DNA from: an uncultured Alphaproteobacteria bacterium
GTDB taxonomy: Bacteria > Pseudomonadota > Alphaproteobacteria > Rickettsiales > CAIJLX01
NCBI GenBank assembly: GCA_903821695.1
Contig: CAIJLX010000051.1
Span: 1-64,000, forward strand
Reading direction: 5' to 3'
DNA length: 64,000 bases
The position numbers and the translations under genes are program-made. The notes beneath the pieces were generated by a model. It was not told the origin of the DNA. It was given only the letters and a program-made list of their open reading frames with translations, and did no database searches. Below are positions 40,568 to 49,298 of this stretch, in pieces. Numbering within the stretch: position 1 is the stretch's first letter; each line of letters starts with the position of its first letter.

Positions 40568-40684
40568 TTATCTTCCTGTATTGGCCATGGTTTTGTCACC
40601 GGTGCAGCCTGGTTTTGGGTGCGGATAAGGGCCCCAACAGCCCATCAACGCCAACACGCCCAAGATTGCAACCGCACGCTTCAT
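40568..40684 (-). CDS. Small lipoprotein, 38 aa
   Basis: ATG 40684 follows the pdhB TAG with no gap. MKRAVAILGVLALMGC is a lipoprotein signal (Cys 16), then WGPYPHPKPGCTGDKTMAN, rich in Pro and with a second Cys. Only 3 bases separate it from the entericidin-like gene, so the two look like a pair. Confidence 0.7.
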   Translation of the reverse strand: MKRAVAILGVLALMGCWGPYPHPKPGCTGDKTMANTGR

Positions 40685-41677
40685 CTATTTAGAGCGATAG
40701 CACACCTTGCGTGCCGCTTCCAAAATATTTTCAACCTGCGGCAACGCCAATTTTTCAAGGTTCGCCGCATAAGGCAATGGCACATCGACACCCGCCACGC
40801 GCACAACCGGCGCATCGAGATAATCAAATGCCTCTTCCATCACGAGTGCCGCCAGTTCCGAACCAATGCCTGCAAAAGGCCAGCCTTCTTCCACAGAAAC
40901 CACACGACTCGTTTTTTTAACAGATTCAATAACTGTTGCCGTATCAAGCGGGCGGATCGTACGCAAATCAATCACCTCCGCGCTAATGCCTTCGCCAGCC
41001 AAAATTTCAGCCGCCTCTAGCGCATGTTTCACCGGCAGCGAGAATGCAACGATGGTGACATCCGTCCCCTCGCGTAGTACTTCTGCTTTGCCAATTTCGA
41101 GTACGTAATCATCATTAATATTATCCGGCACATCATAGCTGTTGCCGTAAAGCATTTCGTTCTCGAGGAAGATCACTGGATTCGGATCACGTATCGCCGC
41201 TTTGAGCAAACCCTTCGCCGAAGCCGCATCGTACGGCGCAATTACTTTCAAACCAGGCACATGTGCATACCAGCTCGCGTAACATTGCGAGTGCTGTGCA
41301 CCTACGCGCGAAGCCGCACCATTGGGACCACGGAACACGATCGGGCAACGCACCTGACCGCCGCTCATATAGTTGGTTTTCGCCGCAGAGTTGATGATTT
41401 GATCCATCGCCTGCATCGCAAAGTTAAACGTCATGAATTCCACAATCGGCTTCAGCCCCGTCATCGCCGCACCAACAGCAAGCCCTGCAAAACCATGTTC
41501 CGTAATCGGCGTATCAATCACTCGTTTCGCGCCAAATTCCGCGAGCAACCCTTCGGTAATTTTATATGCACCCTGATATTCTGCGACTTCTTCGCCCATC
41601 ACGAACACATCTTTATCGAGGCGCATTTCTTCCGCCATTGCATCACGAAGCGCTACGCGTACTGTTTGTTTTGCCAT
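40685..41677 (-). CDS. pdhB: Pyruvate dehydrogenase E1 beta subunit
   Basis: 330 aa transketolase-like beta subunit. [53 protein letters not shown] and [12 protein letters not shown] are family marks. Without the N-terminal lipoyl domain seen in some alphaproteobacterial PdhB. Two small lipoprotein genes follow directly. Confidence 0.97.
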   Translation of the reverse strand: MAKQTVRVALRDAMAEEMRLDKDVFVMGEEVAEYQGAYKITEGLLAEFGAKRVIDTPITEHGFAGLAVGAAMTGLKPIVEFMTFNFAMQAMDQIINSAAKTNYMSGGQVRCPIVFRGPNGAASRVGAQHSQCYASWYAHVPGLKVIAPYDAASAKGLLKAAIRDPNPVIFLENEMLYGNSYDVPDNINDDYVLEIGKAEVLREGTDVTIVAFSLPVKHALEAAEILAGEGISAEVIDLRTIRPLDTATVIESVKKTSRVVSVEEGWPFAGIGSELAALVMEEAFDYLDAPVVRVAGVDVPLPYAANLEKLALPQVENILEAARKVCYRSK

Positions 41678-41686
41678 ATTGATTTC

Positions 41687-42703
41687 CTATACGTTGTAAA
41701 CGTCTGTCCAGAGTTCTGAAGCATCTGGCTCTGGGCTGTTCTTCGAGAATTCGGCGGCTTCGTTGACGATATCTTTGATTTCTTTTTCGATCTTCTCGAA
41801 ATCAGCTTCTTTCGCCTGTTTATCCGCGATCATGCGGGCTTTCAATTTTTCGATTGGGTCGCGGTTTTCTTTGTAATCTTGTACTTCTTCCTTCGTACGA
41901 TATTTCGCAGGGTCAGACATGGAATGGCCGCGGTAACGATAGGTTTTCATCTCAAGGATGATCGGCCCTTTGCCGCTGCGGCAATGTTCGACTGCTTTCA
42001 CACCAGCCTCATACACATCGGTCACGCTCATGCCATTTACCTGCACGCCCGGAATACCAAACGATGCGCCACGCTGATAAAGTTCCGTCGTTGAAGAACT
42101 ACGTTTCACCGAAGTACCCATCGCGTATTCGTTATTTTCGATGATATAAATGCATGGCAGTTTCCATAATTTCGCCATGTTGAAACTTTCATATACCTGA
42201 CCTTGGTTCGCCGAACCATCGCCGAAATAGGTGAGGCTCACGCGATCTGTACCGCGATATTGATTAGCGAATGCGAGGCCAGTGCCGAGCGAGACTTGCG
42301 CGCCAACGATGCCGTGACCACCATAGAAATGGTTGGCGGTATCAAACATATGCATCGAGCCGCCTTTGCCCTTTGAACAGCCATCAATGCGGCCAAGCAA
42401 CTCAGCAAAAATAATTTTTGGATCGGAACCTTGGGCAAGCATCAAGCCGTGGTCGCGGTAGCTGGTGATAACGGAATCACCTTTGCCGATTGCGTGCTGC
42501 ATGCCGATAGCGACTGCTTCTTGCCCGATATATAAATGGCAGAAACCACCGATCAAACCCATGCCGTATAACTGGCCGGCTTTTTCTTCAAAACGGCGGA
42601 TTAATAACATCTCGCGGAAGCATTTTAACAGCTCCGTTGCGGAAAGACCTTGAGGGGTCGCGGAAGGTGCAATCGTCTTTTTCTTCATAACAGCCTGGTT
42701 CAT
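41687..42703 (-). CDS. pdhA: Pyruvate dehydrogenase E1 alpha subunit
   Basis: 338 aa thiamine diphosphate subunit. ThDP/Mg motif FGDGSANQGQVYESFNMAK to ENN; phosphorylation-loop equivalent TYRYRGHSMSDP; GLIGGFCHLYIGQEAVA. First gene of the operon; two palindromes lie just upstream. Confidence 0.97.
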   Translation of the reverse strand: MNQAVMKKKTIAPSATPQGLSATELLKCFREMLLIRRFEEKAGQLYGMGLIGGFCHLYIGQEAVAIGMQHAIGKGDSVITSYRDHGLMLAQGSDPKIIFAELLGRIDGCSKGKGGSMHMFDTANHFYGGHGIVGAQVSLGTGLAFANQYRGTDRVSLTYFGDGSANQGQVYESFNMAKLWKLPCIYIIENNEYAMGTSVKRSSSTTELYQRGASFGIPGVQVNGMSVTDVYEAGVKAVEHCRSGKGPIILEMKTYRYRGHSMSDPAKYRTKEEVQDYKENRDPIEKLKARMIADKQAKEADFEKIEKEIKDIVNEAAEFSKNSPEPDASELWTDVYNV

Positions 42704-42758
42704 GATTTAGAGGCTCCCAATATAGCCAAAACTTGGCGCGGAACCTAATAATAACCAT

Positions 42759-42794
42759 GCTGCAATGCAACCAAAATCCATGTTGCAGTGCAAC
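42759..42794. promoter_or_regulatory. Paired TTGCA-N-TGCAA palindromes upstream of pdhA
   Basis: GTTGCAGTGCAAC (42782-42794) is a perfect 6+6 palindrome about one base; GCTGCAATGCAAC (42759-42771) is a near copy with its centre 23 bases away. Both are in longer direct repeats starting CATG. They lie 55-91 bases before the pdhA ATG, so they are probable operators for a dimeric regulator I cannot name. Confidence 0.65.
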
Positions 42795-42804
42795 AGAGCA
42801 TACT

Positions 42805-43206
42805 TTACTTTTTGCTCTCTAAATAGGCCCGGATAACCGCCCGAATACGTTTAGTATTGAAGGGTTTTACGACATAATCGGCCGCGCCAAGGCTTAGCGC
42901 TTGTTTTATATCTGCCTCAACCCGGCTTGCTGTTACCATCACCACCCAGCAATTAGGGTCTTGCTCTTTGAAATTTTTGAGCAGCGCAAAACCATCCCCA
43001 TCCGGCAGGCCAATATCGACCAATGCAATTTGTGGCCTGGAGGTTTTAAAAGCCATTAAACCCTCTTTTTGGCTGCCTGCCATGTATCGCTCTATTTTAT
43101 AATCACGTATGCCTTTTAAAGCCTCGCTTACAATAGCACGCGCGAAAGGATCATCTTCCACGATTAGGATGCTCATTTTCTGTTTACTGCTGATTTCTGG
43201 TTTCAT
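42805..43206 (-). CDS. Single-domain response regulator
   Basis: 133 aa receiver with no output domain. Acidic pair in LIVEDDP, phospho-acceptor Asp 64 in ALVDIGLPDGDG, Thr in MVTAS and Lys in VVKPF are all present, so it should be phosphorylatable. Partner kinase is not nearby. It likely acts by protein contact, CheY/DivK style. An alternative start is ATG at residue 11. Confidence 0.9.
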   Translation of the reverse strand: MKPEISSKQKMSILIVEDDPFARAIVSEALKGIRDYKIERYMAGSQKEGLMAFKTSRPQIALVDIGLPDGDGFALLKNFKEQDPNCWVVMVTASRVEADIKQALSLGAADYVVKPFNTKRIRAVIRAYLESKK

Positions 43207-43237
43207 TGGCTAAAGATTTAGCGAAAAAAACCTGAAA

Positions 43238-44260
43238 TTACAAAGCATTCTTCGAAAAAAGCCCCGGCAAACCAGCTGCGTCGCATATCCCGCGCTCCGT
43301 AATAAACCCCGTTACCAACCTGGCGGGGGTAATATCAAAGGCAGGGTTGGCAGCTTTTGTGCCAGCGGCATAGATGGCGCCCAGCACCTCATCCTGCCCA
43401 CGCTCCTCAATTTCGATGTGAGAAGCATCCGCCAAATCCCAGTCAATGGTCGTATAAGGCAGCGCCACATAAAATGGCACATGGTTATCTTTGGCTGCCA
43501 GCGCCTTCAAATAAGTGCCAATTTTATTACACACATCACCATTTCGAAGTGTCCGATCGGTGCCCACAATACAGAGATCAATCACCCCCTGTTGCATGAG
43601 TAACCCACCCGCATTATCGACAATCACCGTATTAGGCACCCCCGCCTGGCTCAATTCAAACGACGTCAGCGCACCTTGATTGCGTGGCCGCGTTTCATCA
43701 ACCCACACATGCACCGGAATGCCCTTCTCATGCACCTTATAAATCGGCGCTAACGCTGTTCCCCAATCCACACAAGCAAGCCACCCGGCATTGCAATGGG
43801 TTAGGATATTGAGTCGCTTTTTCTCAGCATAAATTTTTTCAAAAAGCTTCAAACCATGCGTGCCAATCGCCTCATGAATCGCCGCATCTTCATCGCAAAG
43901 TTCTTGCGCTTTTGCATATGCGGCTTCAATGCGCTGTTCAGGCTTTAATGGAGCCAACACTTCCATCATTTGATCCAGCGACCATTTCAAATTAATCGCC
44001 GTCGGCCGTGTTGCGAGCAATGTTTTATAGGCCGCTTGCAGGTCGATATTTTTCTCCAGCGCAAAGCATAAACCATATGCCGCCGTTGCCCCAATCAGCG
44101 GTGCCCCACGCACCCACATTTCTTTAATGGCGATGGCAACTTCCTCCATCGTTTTGAGCGTGACGAGCTTAATTTCACGCGGCAAAACACGCTGATCGAG
44201 AATCTCAATGCCGCCCTTCACCCGCTCAATCGAACGGCGATATTGTCCGTTGAGTTTCAT
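43238..44260 (-). CDS. mtnA: S-methyl-5-thioribose-1-phosphate isomerase
   Basis: Methionine salvage: MTR-1-P to MTRu-1-P. 340 aa of the eIF2B-alpha-like fold; marks include MWVRGAPLIG, THCNAGWLA (catalytic Cys) and VWVDETRPRNQGA, CIVGTDR-LRNGDV (catalytic Asp). Overlaps the upstream fusion gene as ATGA-type (4 bases). Confidence 0.96.
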   Translation of the reverse strand: MKLNGQYRRSIERVKGGIEILDQRVLPREIKLVTLKTMEEVAIAIKEMWVRGAPLIGATAAYGLCFALEKNIDLQAAYKTLLATRPTAINLKWSLDQMMEVLAPLKPEQRIEAAYAKAQELCDEDAAIHEAIGTHGLKLFEKIYAEKKRLNILTHCNAGWLACVDWGTALAPIYKVHEKGIPVHVWVDETRPRNQGALTSFELSQAGVPNTVIVDNAGGLLMQQGVIDLCIVGTDRTLRNGDVCNKIGTYLKALAAKDNHVPFYVALPYTTIDWDLADASHIEIEERGQDEVLGAIYAAGTKAANPAFDITPARLVTGFITERGICDAAGLPGLFSKNAL

Positions 44261-46068
44261 AATACGGAGGCAATATCATGAATAGTATTGCGCCCCAAAA
44301 TTAACTTCCGCGCAAACGCAATCGCCGCATTCTCTTTGGTGCCACGCTCCGCAGCATCCGCTATCGATTCCAAATCTTCCACATGCGCAAGACCTACGAT
44401 ACGGCGGATAATTTCTACGCCACAATAACCCAACGTATCCTGCCAGATCGTCGCCAATATTTTTTCCAATGCTTGTTTATTAATGTTAAGCGCGAGCGAA
44501 AAACTATCGCCGCTTTTACGCGCGAGGAATAATGCTGAAAATTCTTCTGCGAAAATATTCCAGGTATCCTTCACTTGCGCCAACAACCATTTTTTATATT
44601 CAGCATCCGAGTGCGAAAAATAACTGAGCAGTAAATTCGCGAGATACATGCCCACATCAAAGCCAATCGGCGCGAAGAAACCAAATTCTGGATCAATCAC
44701 CCGTGTTTCCTTTTCCGTCACCATGATCGAACCACTATGCAAATCCCCATGCGCTAATGCTTCTGCACGAGTAAGGAATGCATGTTTCAATTCCTGCGCG
44801 GCCAATTTAAGTGGCACATCCGTTGCCAAAGATTCCATGGTTTTATCAAGTGCTGGCGAATTCCATTTGTTCATTGGTGCATTGAAATAAGGCTCGCTGA
44901 ACACCAAATCTTCGGTGATTTTGCACATCGCCGTATTGCCCGCAAACTGCACCATTTTATTTTTCTTCTCAGCAGCAGAGAGATAAAAATCCGAGGTATA
45001 AAACAAATTCCGCGCCATGAATTGGCCGATATGTTTTGCGAGGTTCGGATAACGCGTTTTAGCAATCAATCCTTTGCGCAAAATAATATGCGGCGACAGA
45101 CATTCCATCACCGTCAATGCCAATTCCGCATCATGCAAATAAAGTGCCGGAACCAACTCCGGCGTATTCTTATTTTGCTCGACTAACGCCAGGTATTCAT
45201 AATGCGCACGCGACAACGGCAATGGCCAGCTTTCGCCTACCAAGCGCACATAAGGCAGGGCTTGTTTTACGCAGAGTGATTGCTTTGTGCCCTTCACGAT
45301 AAATACGAGGTTTAAATTGCCATCACCCACTTCGCGGATATTCCATTCTTTAGGATTTCCGCCCAAAAACTCCGCCAATTTTTTATGCTCGGCAAGATAG
45401 GCCGGAAGTGTATCCACATCCATTGCGCGGTAAGCAAGATAGGTAATCTCTGCAAAGGTTTTGGCTTCAGTATGCGGCGGTTTCGCAGTGCTGCTGTAAC
45501 GGTTCAGCCACACGGTTTTCCAACCTGCTTTTTTGGCAGCATCTAATTCCGCAACGGAATCAGAGAGGAATAAAATTTCCTGTGGCGCATAGCCGATTTG
45601 CTTTTGAATTTTTTGATACGAATCCGCTTCGAGTTTTCCGCCGATCGTCGTATCGAAATAGCCGGAGAATAGGTTATTCACGTCACCAGCCGCAGTATTC
45701 CCGAATAATAATTTCTGTGCAGCGATGGAGCCTGAGGAATAGACATACAACGTAAAACCAGTGGCTTTCCATTCTTTCAATTTGGCAAGCGCATCGGGAT
45801 AAATATCGGCGACCAATTCACCACTTTTATAGCCTTCCGCCCATACGATACCTTGCAGGGTTTTGAGCGCGGTTTCTTTTTTATCCTCGCGCATCCATTG
45901 CTCAAGTTTTTCGATGGGGTTTTCGCCAACAGCTTTAACTTCCGGGCTGTTTGCATGCTTGCGCACATAATCCGGCAGATGTTTCTCGGCATAGGGAAAC
46001 AGCACCTCTTTCACGAATGAAAGCGAGCTGGTGGTTCCTTCGATATCGGTAACAATGGCTTTAATCAT
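44257..46068 (-). CDS. mtnCK: Enolase-phosphatase MtnC fused to methylthioribose kinase MtnK
   Basis: 603 aa with two salvage enzymes in one chain. Residues 1 to about 215 are MtnC (HAD): DIEGTTSSLSFVK with nucleophile Asp 8, YVYSSGSIAAQKL and FLSDSVAELDAA, ending in the VWLNR strand. Residues about 220 to 603 are MtnK, a protein-kinase-like sugar kinase: VGDGNLNLVFIV (248-259) ATP loop, HGDLHSGSI (440-448) catalytic loop and DPEFGFF (459-465) metal site. Both active-site sets are complete, so the fusion should carry both the first (MTR to MTR-1-P) and a later (DK-MTP-1-P to acireductone) step. No frameshift: one open frame. Confidence 0.93.
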   Translation of the reverse strand: MIKAIVTDIEGTTSSLSFVKEVLFPYAEKHLPDYVRKHANSPEVKAVGENPIEKLEQWMREDKKETALKTLQGIVWAEGYKSGELVADIYPDALAKLKEWKATGFTLYVYSSGSIAAQKLLFGNTAAGDVNNLFSGYFDTTIGGKLEADSYQKIQKQIGYAPQEILFLSDSVAELDAAKKAGWKTVWLNRYSSTAKPPHTEAKTFAEITYLAYRAMDVDTLPAYLAEHKKLAEFLGGNPKEWNIREVGDGNLNLVFIVKGTKQSLCVKQALPYVRLVGESWPLPLSRAHYEYLALVEQNKNTPELVPALYLHDAELALTVMECLSPHIILRKGLIAKTRYPNLAKHIGQFMARNLFYTSDFYLSAAEKKNKMVQFAGNTAMCKITEDLVFSEPYFNAPMNKWNSPALDKTMESLATDVPLKLAAQELKHAFLTRAEALAHGDLHSGSIMVTEKETRVIDPEFGFFAPIGFDVGMYLANLLLSYFSHSDAEYKKWLLAQVKDTWNIFAEEFSALFLARKSGDSFSLALNINKQALEKILATIWQDTLGYCGVEIIRRIVGLAHVEDLESIADAAERGTKENAAIAFARKLILGRNTIHDIASVL

Positions 46069-46077
46069 GGCCGCTTT

Positions 46078-46653
46078 TTACGCAGCTTTTTGGCCAGATG
46101 CCAGCTTAAATTGCTCATAGGTCGGAAAGCGGGCAGAGATTGATTCGCCGGTGAAGTTCGCAACCCAACCTTCGGGGTTGGTGAACAGGCGAATGGCGCA
46201 GAATTGCGGGTTTTCACCCATATCAAACCAATGCGGCGTGTTATCCGGCACCGAAATCAAATCCCCGCGCTCACACAAGGTGGCATAGACCTTGCCGCCA
46301 ACATGCAAATAAAACAGCCCCTCGCCTTCGACAAAGAAGCGCACTTCATCTTCGCTATGGCGATGTTCGTTGAGAAATTTCTGGCGAAGCTCAGCCTTTT
46401 TTGGATTATCGGCTTTGAGACGAATCACATCCACCGCCTGATAGCCTTTTTCAGCTTTAAGGCGTTCTATATCCTTACTATAGGCCGCAATCACTTCTTC
46501 TTGCCCGGCCTCTGCATCTAATTGAACGGCAGCTTGCCATTGCTCGAAGCGCACGCCCAGTTTTTGCAGGATTGCCGCAATCTGCTTCGCATCACGTGTT
46601 TCTACTTCGGGCGTTTGAGGCGCCGCATCGGGATATACTTTTAGCCAGCTCAT
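46078..46653 (-). CDS. mtnD: Acireductone dioxygenase
   Basis: 191 aa cupin. Metal site EHRHSEDEVRFFVEG and the second part VPDNTPHWFDMG give the 3-His-1-Glu set. Start ATG 46653 gives the usual MSWLKVYP start; longer reading runs through mtnB. The gene overlaps closely with mtnB (1-base gap). Confidence 0.96.
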   Translation of the reverse strand: MSWLKVYPDAAPQTPEVETRDAKQIAAILQKLGVRFEQWQAAVQLDAEAGQEEVIAAYSKDIERLKAEKGYQAVDVIRLKADNPKKAELRQKFLNEHRHSEDEVRFFVEGEGLFYLHVGGKVYATLCERGDLISVPDNTPHWFDMGENPQFCAIRLFTNPEGWVANFTGESISARFPTYEQFKLASGQKAA

Positions 46654-46654
46654 G

Positions 46655-47296
46655 TTATTTCCGTAAACCCAGCTCGCAAGCGAAGAGGAATTCAAGGGCT
46701 TCAACAGCTTTTTGCGCTTCATGCACATCCGCACCCCAGCTATAGAGGCCGTGGCCACGGACTAAAAAGCCCGGAACATCGCTGCGGCCTTCGAGTTTTT
46801 CTTTCACTTCTTCCGCGAGCGACACCATATCCTGCGTGTTTTTGAAGATTGGCACGATCACTTCCGTTTCATGTGTCTCAACACCACCAAAGGCTTTGAG
46901 GATTTCATAGCCGCTGAATTTCAGTTTTTTACGATAATCCGGCAATTGGGTGATGACTACAGCGTTTACCGAATGGGTATGCAACACCGAACCGATTTTA
47001 TCGTTCAGTTTATAAAGCATCGTGTGCAGCGGCGTTTCGGCCGAAGGCTTGCGGCCATCCTGGCTATTGCCTTCCATATCGATGGTGAGGATTTGTTCCG
47101 GGGTTAGGCTGCCTTTTGCAGCGCCGGAGAGGCTGATGGCGGCATATTCCGCATCCAGACGGGCAGAGTAATTGCCGCTGGTGGCGGGGGCCCAGCCTTT
47201 GCTGTCAAAAAACTTGCCAACTTTTACTAATGATTGAGCTGCATCGCTGATAATGCTCTTGTCAAAACTCGGTTTACGTAAGGCTTGAACGCTCAT
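46655..47296 (-). CDS. mtnB: Methylthioribulose-1-phosphate dehydratase
   Basis: 213 aa class II aldolase-like zinc dehydratase. GWAPATSGNYSARL, HTHSVNAVV and VRGHGLYSWG hold the zinc histidines. ATG 47296 has GGGGAGG at 6 bases. First gene of the salvage operon. Confidence 0.96.
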   Translation of the reverse strand: MSVQALRKPSFDKSIISDAAQSLVKVGKFFDSKGWAPATSGNYSARLDAEYAAISLSGAAKGSLTPEQILTIDMEGNSQDGRKPSAETPLHTMLYKLNDKIGSVLHTHSVNAVVITQLPDYRKKLKFSGYEILKAFGGVETHETEVIVPIFKNTQDMVSLAEEVKEKLEGRSDVPGFLVRGHGLYSWGADVHEAQKAVEALEFLFACELGLRK

Positions 47297-47316
47297 AGTT
47301 ACCTCCCCTGTTTGGA

Positions 47317-47349
47317 TGCCAAAATTGGCAGAAAACCAGGCCAAGTCAA
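47317..47349 (-). promoter_or_regulatory. mtn operon promoter with overlapping palindrome
   Basis: Minus strand TTGACT (47344-47349), 17 bases, AATTTT (47321-47326). The palindrome TGCCAA-N2-TTGGCA (47317-47330) covers the -10, a likely repressor site. Confidence 0.45.
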
Positions 47350-47478
47350 GGTGTTTGGTAACCCATTGAGTCTAGGCCCTTTTTAAGGACCGAAATTTTC
47401 AATTCACGTTAACCTTTCGTTAAACATTCTTTGGTACTCTAGGAAATATAAGGAATAACGCTTTAGGAGACGCTCTAA

Positions 47479-47805
47479 ATGGCACACCAACGACAAGGCA
47501 TCCCCCAATCCGCACAACGCCTGTTCCCCGAACGCAGCGAACAGCCGTTTGATGTGTTTTTGGTATGCGATAATATCAGCCAGTTTGATCAGAAATATGT
47601 TCAGGATTTGACAGGCTACAACTGCAACTTGTTTCAGGTTGCCCCAGAAGCTGCAAAAGACATCAAAAAAACGCGCAAACTTCGAGCCATTATTAGCGTA
47701 CCGGAACTGAAAGAGGGCAATGGGTTTGAGCTATTGAATAGTCTGCGTGAAGTCGTGGGCAAAAATACCCCCCTGATGGTATTTTCTACAGCAGAAGCCG
47801 CATAA
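47479..47805 (+). CDS. Degenerate receiver-like protein
   Basis: 108 aa. It follows the receiver pattern of strands (VFLVCDN; AIISVPELKEGNGFELLNSL; LMVFSTAEA) but the acidic pair and the phospho-acceptor Asp are replaced (CDN; SVP), and the chain ends before the Lys strand. A good AGGAGA precedes the ATG. Coupled to the next 64-aa gene. Likely a phosphate-independent partner; the call is by pattern only. Confidence 0.6.
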   Translation: MAHQRQGIPQSAQRLFPERSEQPFDVFLVCDNISQFDQKYVQDLTGYNCNLFQVAPEAAKDIKKTRKLRAIISVPELKEGNGFELLNSLREVVGKNTPLMVFSTAEAA

Positions 47806-47816
47806 GGAGTGAATGT

Positions 47817-48011
47817 ATGGATGCTAAAACAGAAAAAGATATTGCTATACTTAACATGACACCGCTTGTTAGGAGTGCCAAAGAAACAGCGGCTTTATCT
47901 GGCATGAGCTTAGAAGTAAAACAATCCAGCCTTGGGGGCACCATGAAACATGCCAAACTTGGTAGAGGTATAGCAGATCAGGCACCAGCCGGCCAAAATA
48001 GTCGTTTCTAA
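47817..48011 (+). CDS. Hypothetical protein, 64 aa
   Basis: AAGGAG overlapping the stop of the previous gene lies 7 bases before ATG 47817, so it is real and coupled. Product is polar with KLGRGIADQAPAG near its end, unrecognised. Overlaps ispH by 4 bases. Confidence 0.6.
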   Translation: MDAKTEKDIAILNMTPLVRSAKETAALSGMSLEVKQSSLGGTMKHAKLGRGIADQAPAGQNSRF

Positions 48012-48949
48012 GCTTGCTTCAACACCTTCCCCAGTACTTCCGGCGGGAGTTTGAATTTTACGTTTTCTTCGATGCCTTTTAGGATTTCAACTTTTGCGCC
48101 GTGTTTATCGGTGAAATAATCCACCACTTGTTGCACAAGAATTTCAGGTGCTGAGGCACCGGCCGTCAGGCCTACCACTTTTGCATCCTTGCACCATTCT
48201 GGCTGAATCGAGGACACATCGTTGATGAGATAGGCGCGTGTACCCATTTCCTCGCCCAAATCTCGCAGGCGGTTCGAATTCGAGCTATTGGCGGCCCCTA
48301 CTACCAGAATCACATCGCATTGCTCGGCCAGTTCCCGCACGGCGTTTTGGCGGTTTTGGGTGGCGTAGCAAATATCGCGCAAATCGGGCCCCTTGATTTC
48401 GGGGAAACGGGCTTTGAGGGCATCAATGATCGAGCGTGTGTCGTCGACGCTTAATGTTGTCTGTGTCACATAGGCCAGGCGGCTAGGGTCTGCGACAAGC
48501 AAATCTGCGACGTCTTCCGCCTTCTGCACCAATAACACCGGGTTTTTGACTCGGCCAGCCGTGCCTTCCACTTCCGGGTGGCCCTCATGGCCGATCAGCA
48601 CAATCTGGCGCTCTTCCTGCTCATAACGCTGCGCCTCATTATGCACTTTGGTTACCAACGGGCAGGTCGCATCAATCACTGGCAGGCCACGCAGGCGGGC
48701 CATGTCTTCCACTTTTTCGGCCACGCCGTGGGCGCTAAATACCGTAATCGCACCATCGGGAATTTGGGACAATTCCTCAACGAAAATAGCCCCCTTCGCC
48801 CGCAAATCTTCCACCACAAATTTATTATGCACAATTTCATGTCGCACATAAATCGGCGGCCCATAAAGCTTCAGGGCCTGCTCGACAATCTCAATGGCGC
48901 GATCAACGCCAGCGCAAAATCCACGCGGTTGGGCTAAAATGACTTTCAT
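48008..48949 (-). CDS. ispH: 4-hydroxy-3-methylbut-2-enyl diphosphate reductase
   Basis: 313 aa Fe-S enzyme giving IPP and DMAPP in the MEP path. The three cluster Cys are in RGFCAGVDRA, DATCPLVTKVH and DICYATQNRQ; SSNSNRL and TAGASAPE are substrate motifs. Follows a DUF486 gene on the same strand. Confidence 0.97.
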   Translation of the reverse strand: MKVILAQPRGFCAGVDRAIEIVEQALKLYGPPIYVRHEIVHNKFVVEDLRAKGAIFVEELSQIPDGAITVFSAHGVAEKVEDMARLRGLPVIDATCPLVTKVHNEAQRYEQEERQIVLIGHEGHPEVEGTAGRVKNPVLLVQKAEDVADLLVADPSRLAYVTQTTLSVDDTRSIIDALKARFPEIKGPDLRDICYATQNRQNAVRELAEQCDVILVVGAANSSNSNRLRDLGEEMGTRAYLINDVSSIQPEWCKDAKVVGLTAGASAPEILVQQVVDYFTDKHGAKVEILKGIEENVKFKLPPEVLGKVLKQA

Positions 48950-48953
48950 GGGG

Positions 48954-49295
48954 TTACCATTCCTTGAAAATCACAAAAACCGCAAGCACGATTAAGGCAA
49001 AGCCTAATAAATGGTTCCATTTGAGTGATTCGCCGAGATAGAAAATGGAAAAGGCAGCAAATACCGTCAGCGTAATCACTTCCTGGATCGTTTTGAGCTG
49101 TACGCCGGAAAATTGGCTGGAGCCGATGCGGTTGGCAGGGACTTGCAAACAATATTCAAAAAACGCGATGCCCCAGCTGACCAGGATCACCTGCCAAATT
49201 GGATATTCCTTGAACTTCAAATGGCCATACCAGGCGAAGGTCATGAATAAGTTGGATAGAAACAGCAATCCGATGGTGGTGAGCGAAACGGGCAT
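48954..49295 (-). CDS. DUF486 family membrane protein
   Basis: 113 aa with four membrane spans; EYPIWQVILVSWGIAFFEYC and LKTIQEVITLTVFA are family marks. DUF486 belongs to the drug/metabolite transporter-like small proteins; substrate unknown. 4 bases before ispH on the same strand. Confidence 0.88.
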   Translation of the reverse strand: MPVSLTTIGLLFLSNLFMTFAWYGHLKFKEYPIWQVILVSWGIAFFEYCLQVPANRIGSSQFSGVQLKTIQEVITLTVFAAFSIFYLGESLKWNHLLGFALIVLAVFVIFKEW

Positions 49296-49298
49296 AGT

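Noticed and set aside
40448-40684. Non-coding gap between pdhB and pdhC
   Set aside because: Two frames with ATG, lipobox and stop fill it almost fully.
47297-47478. SAM riboswitch before the methionine-salvage genes
   Set aside because: Short leader with only a palindrome; none of the conserved riboswitch cores is visible.
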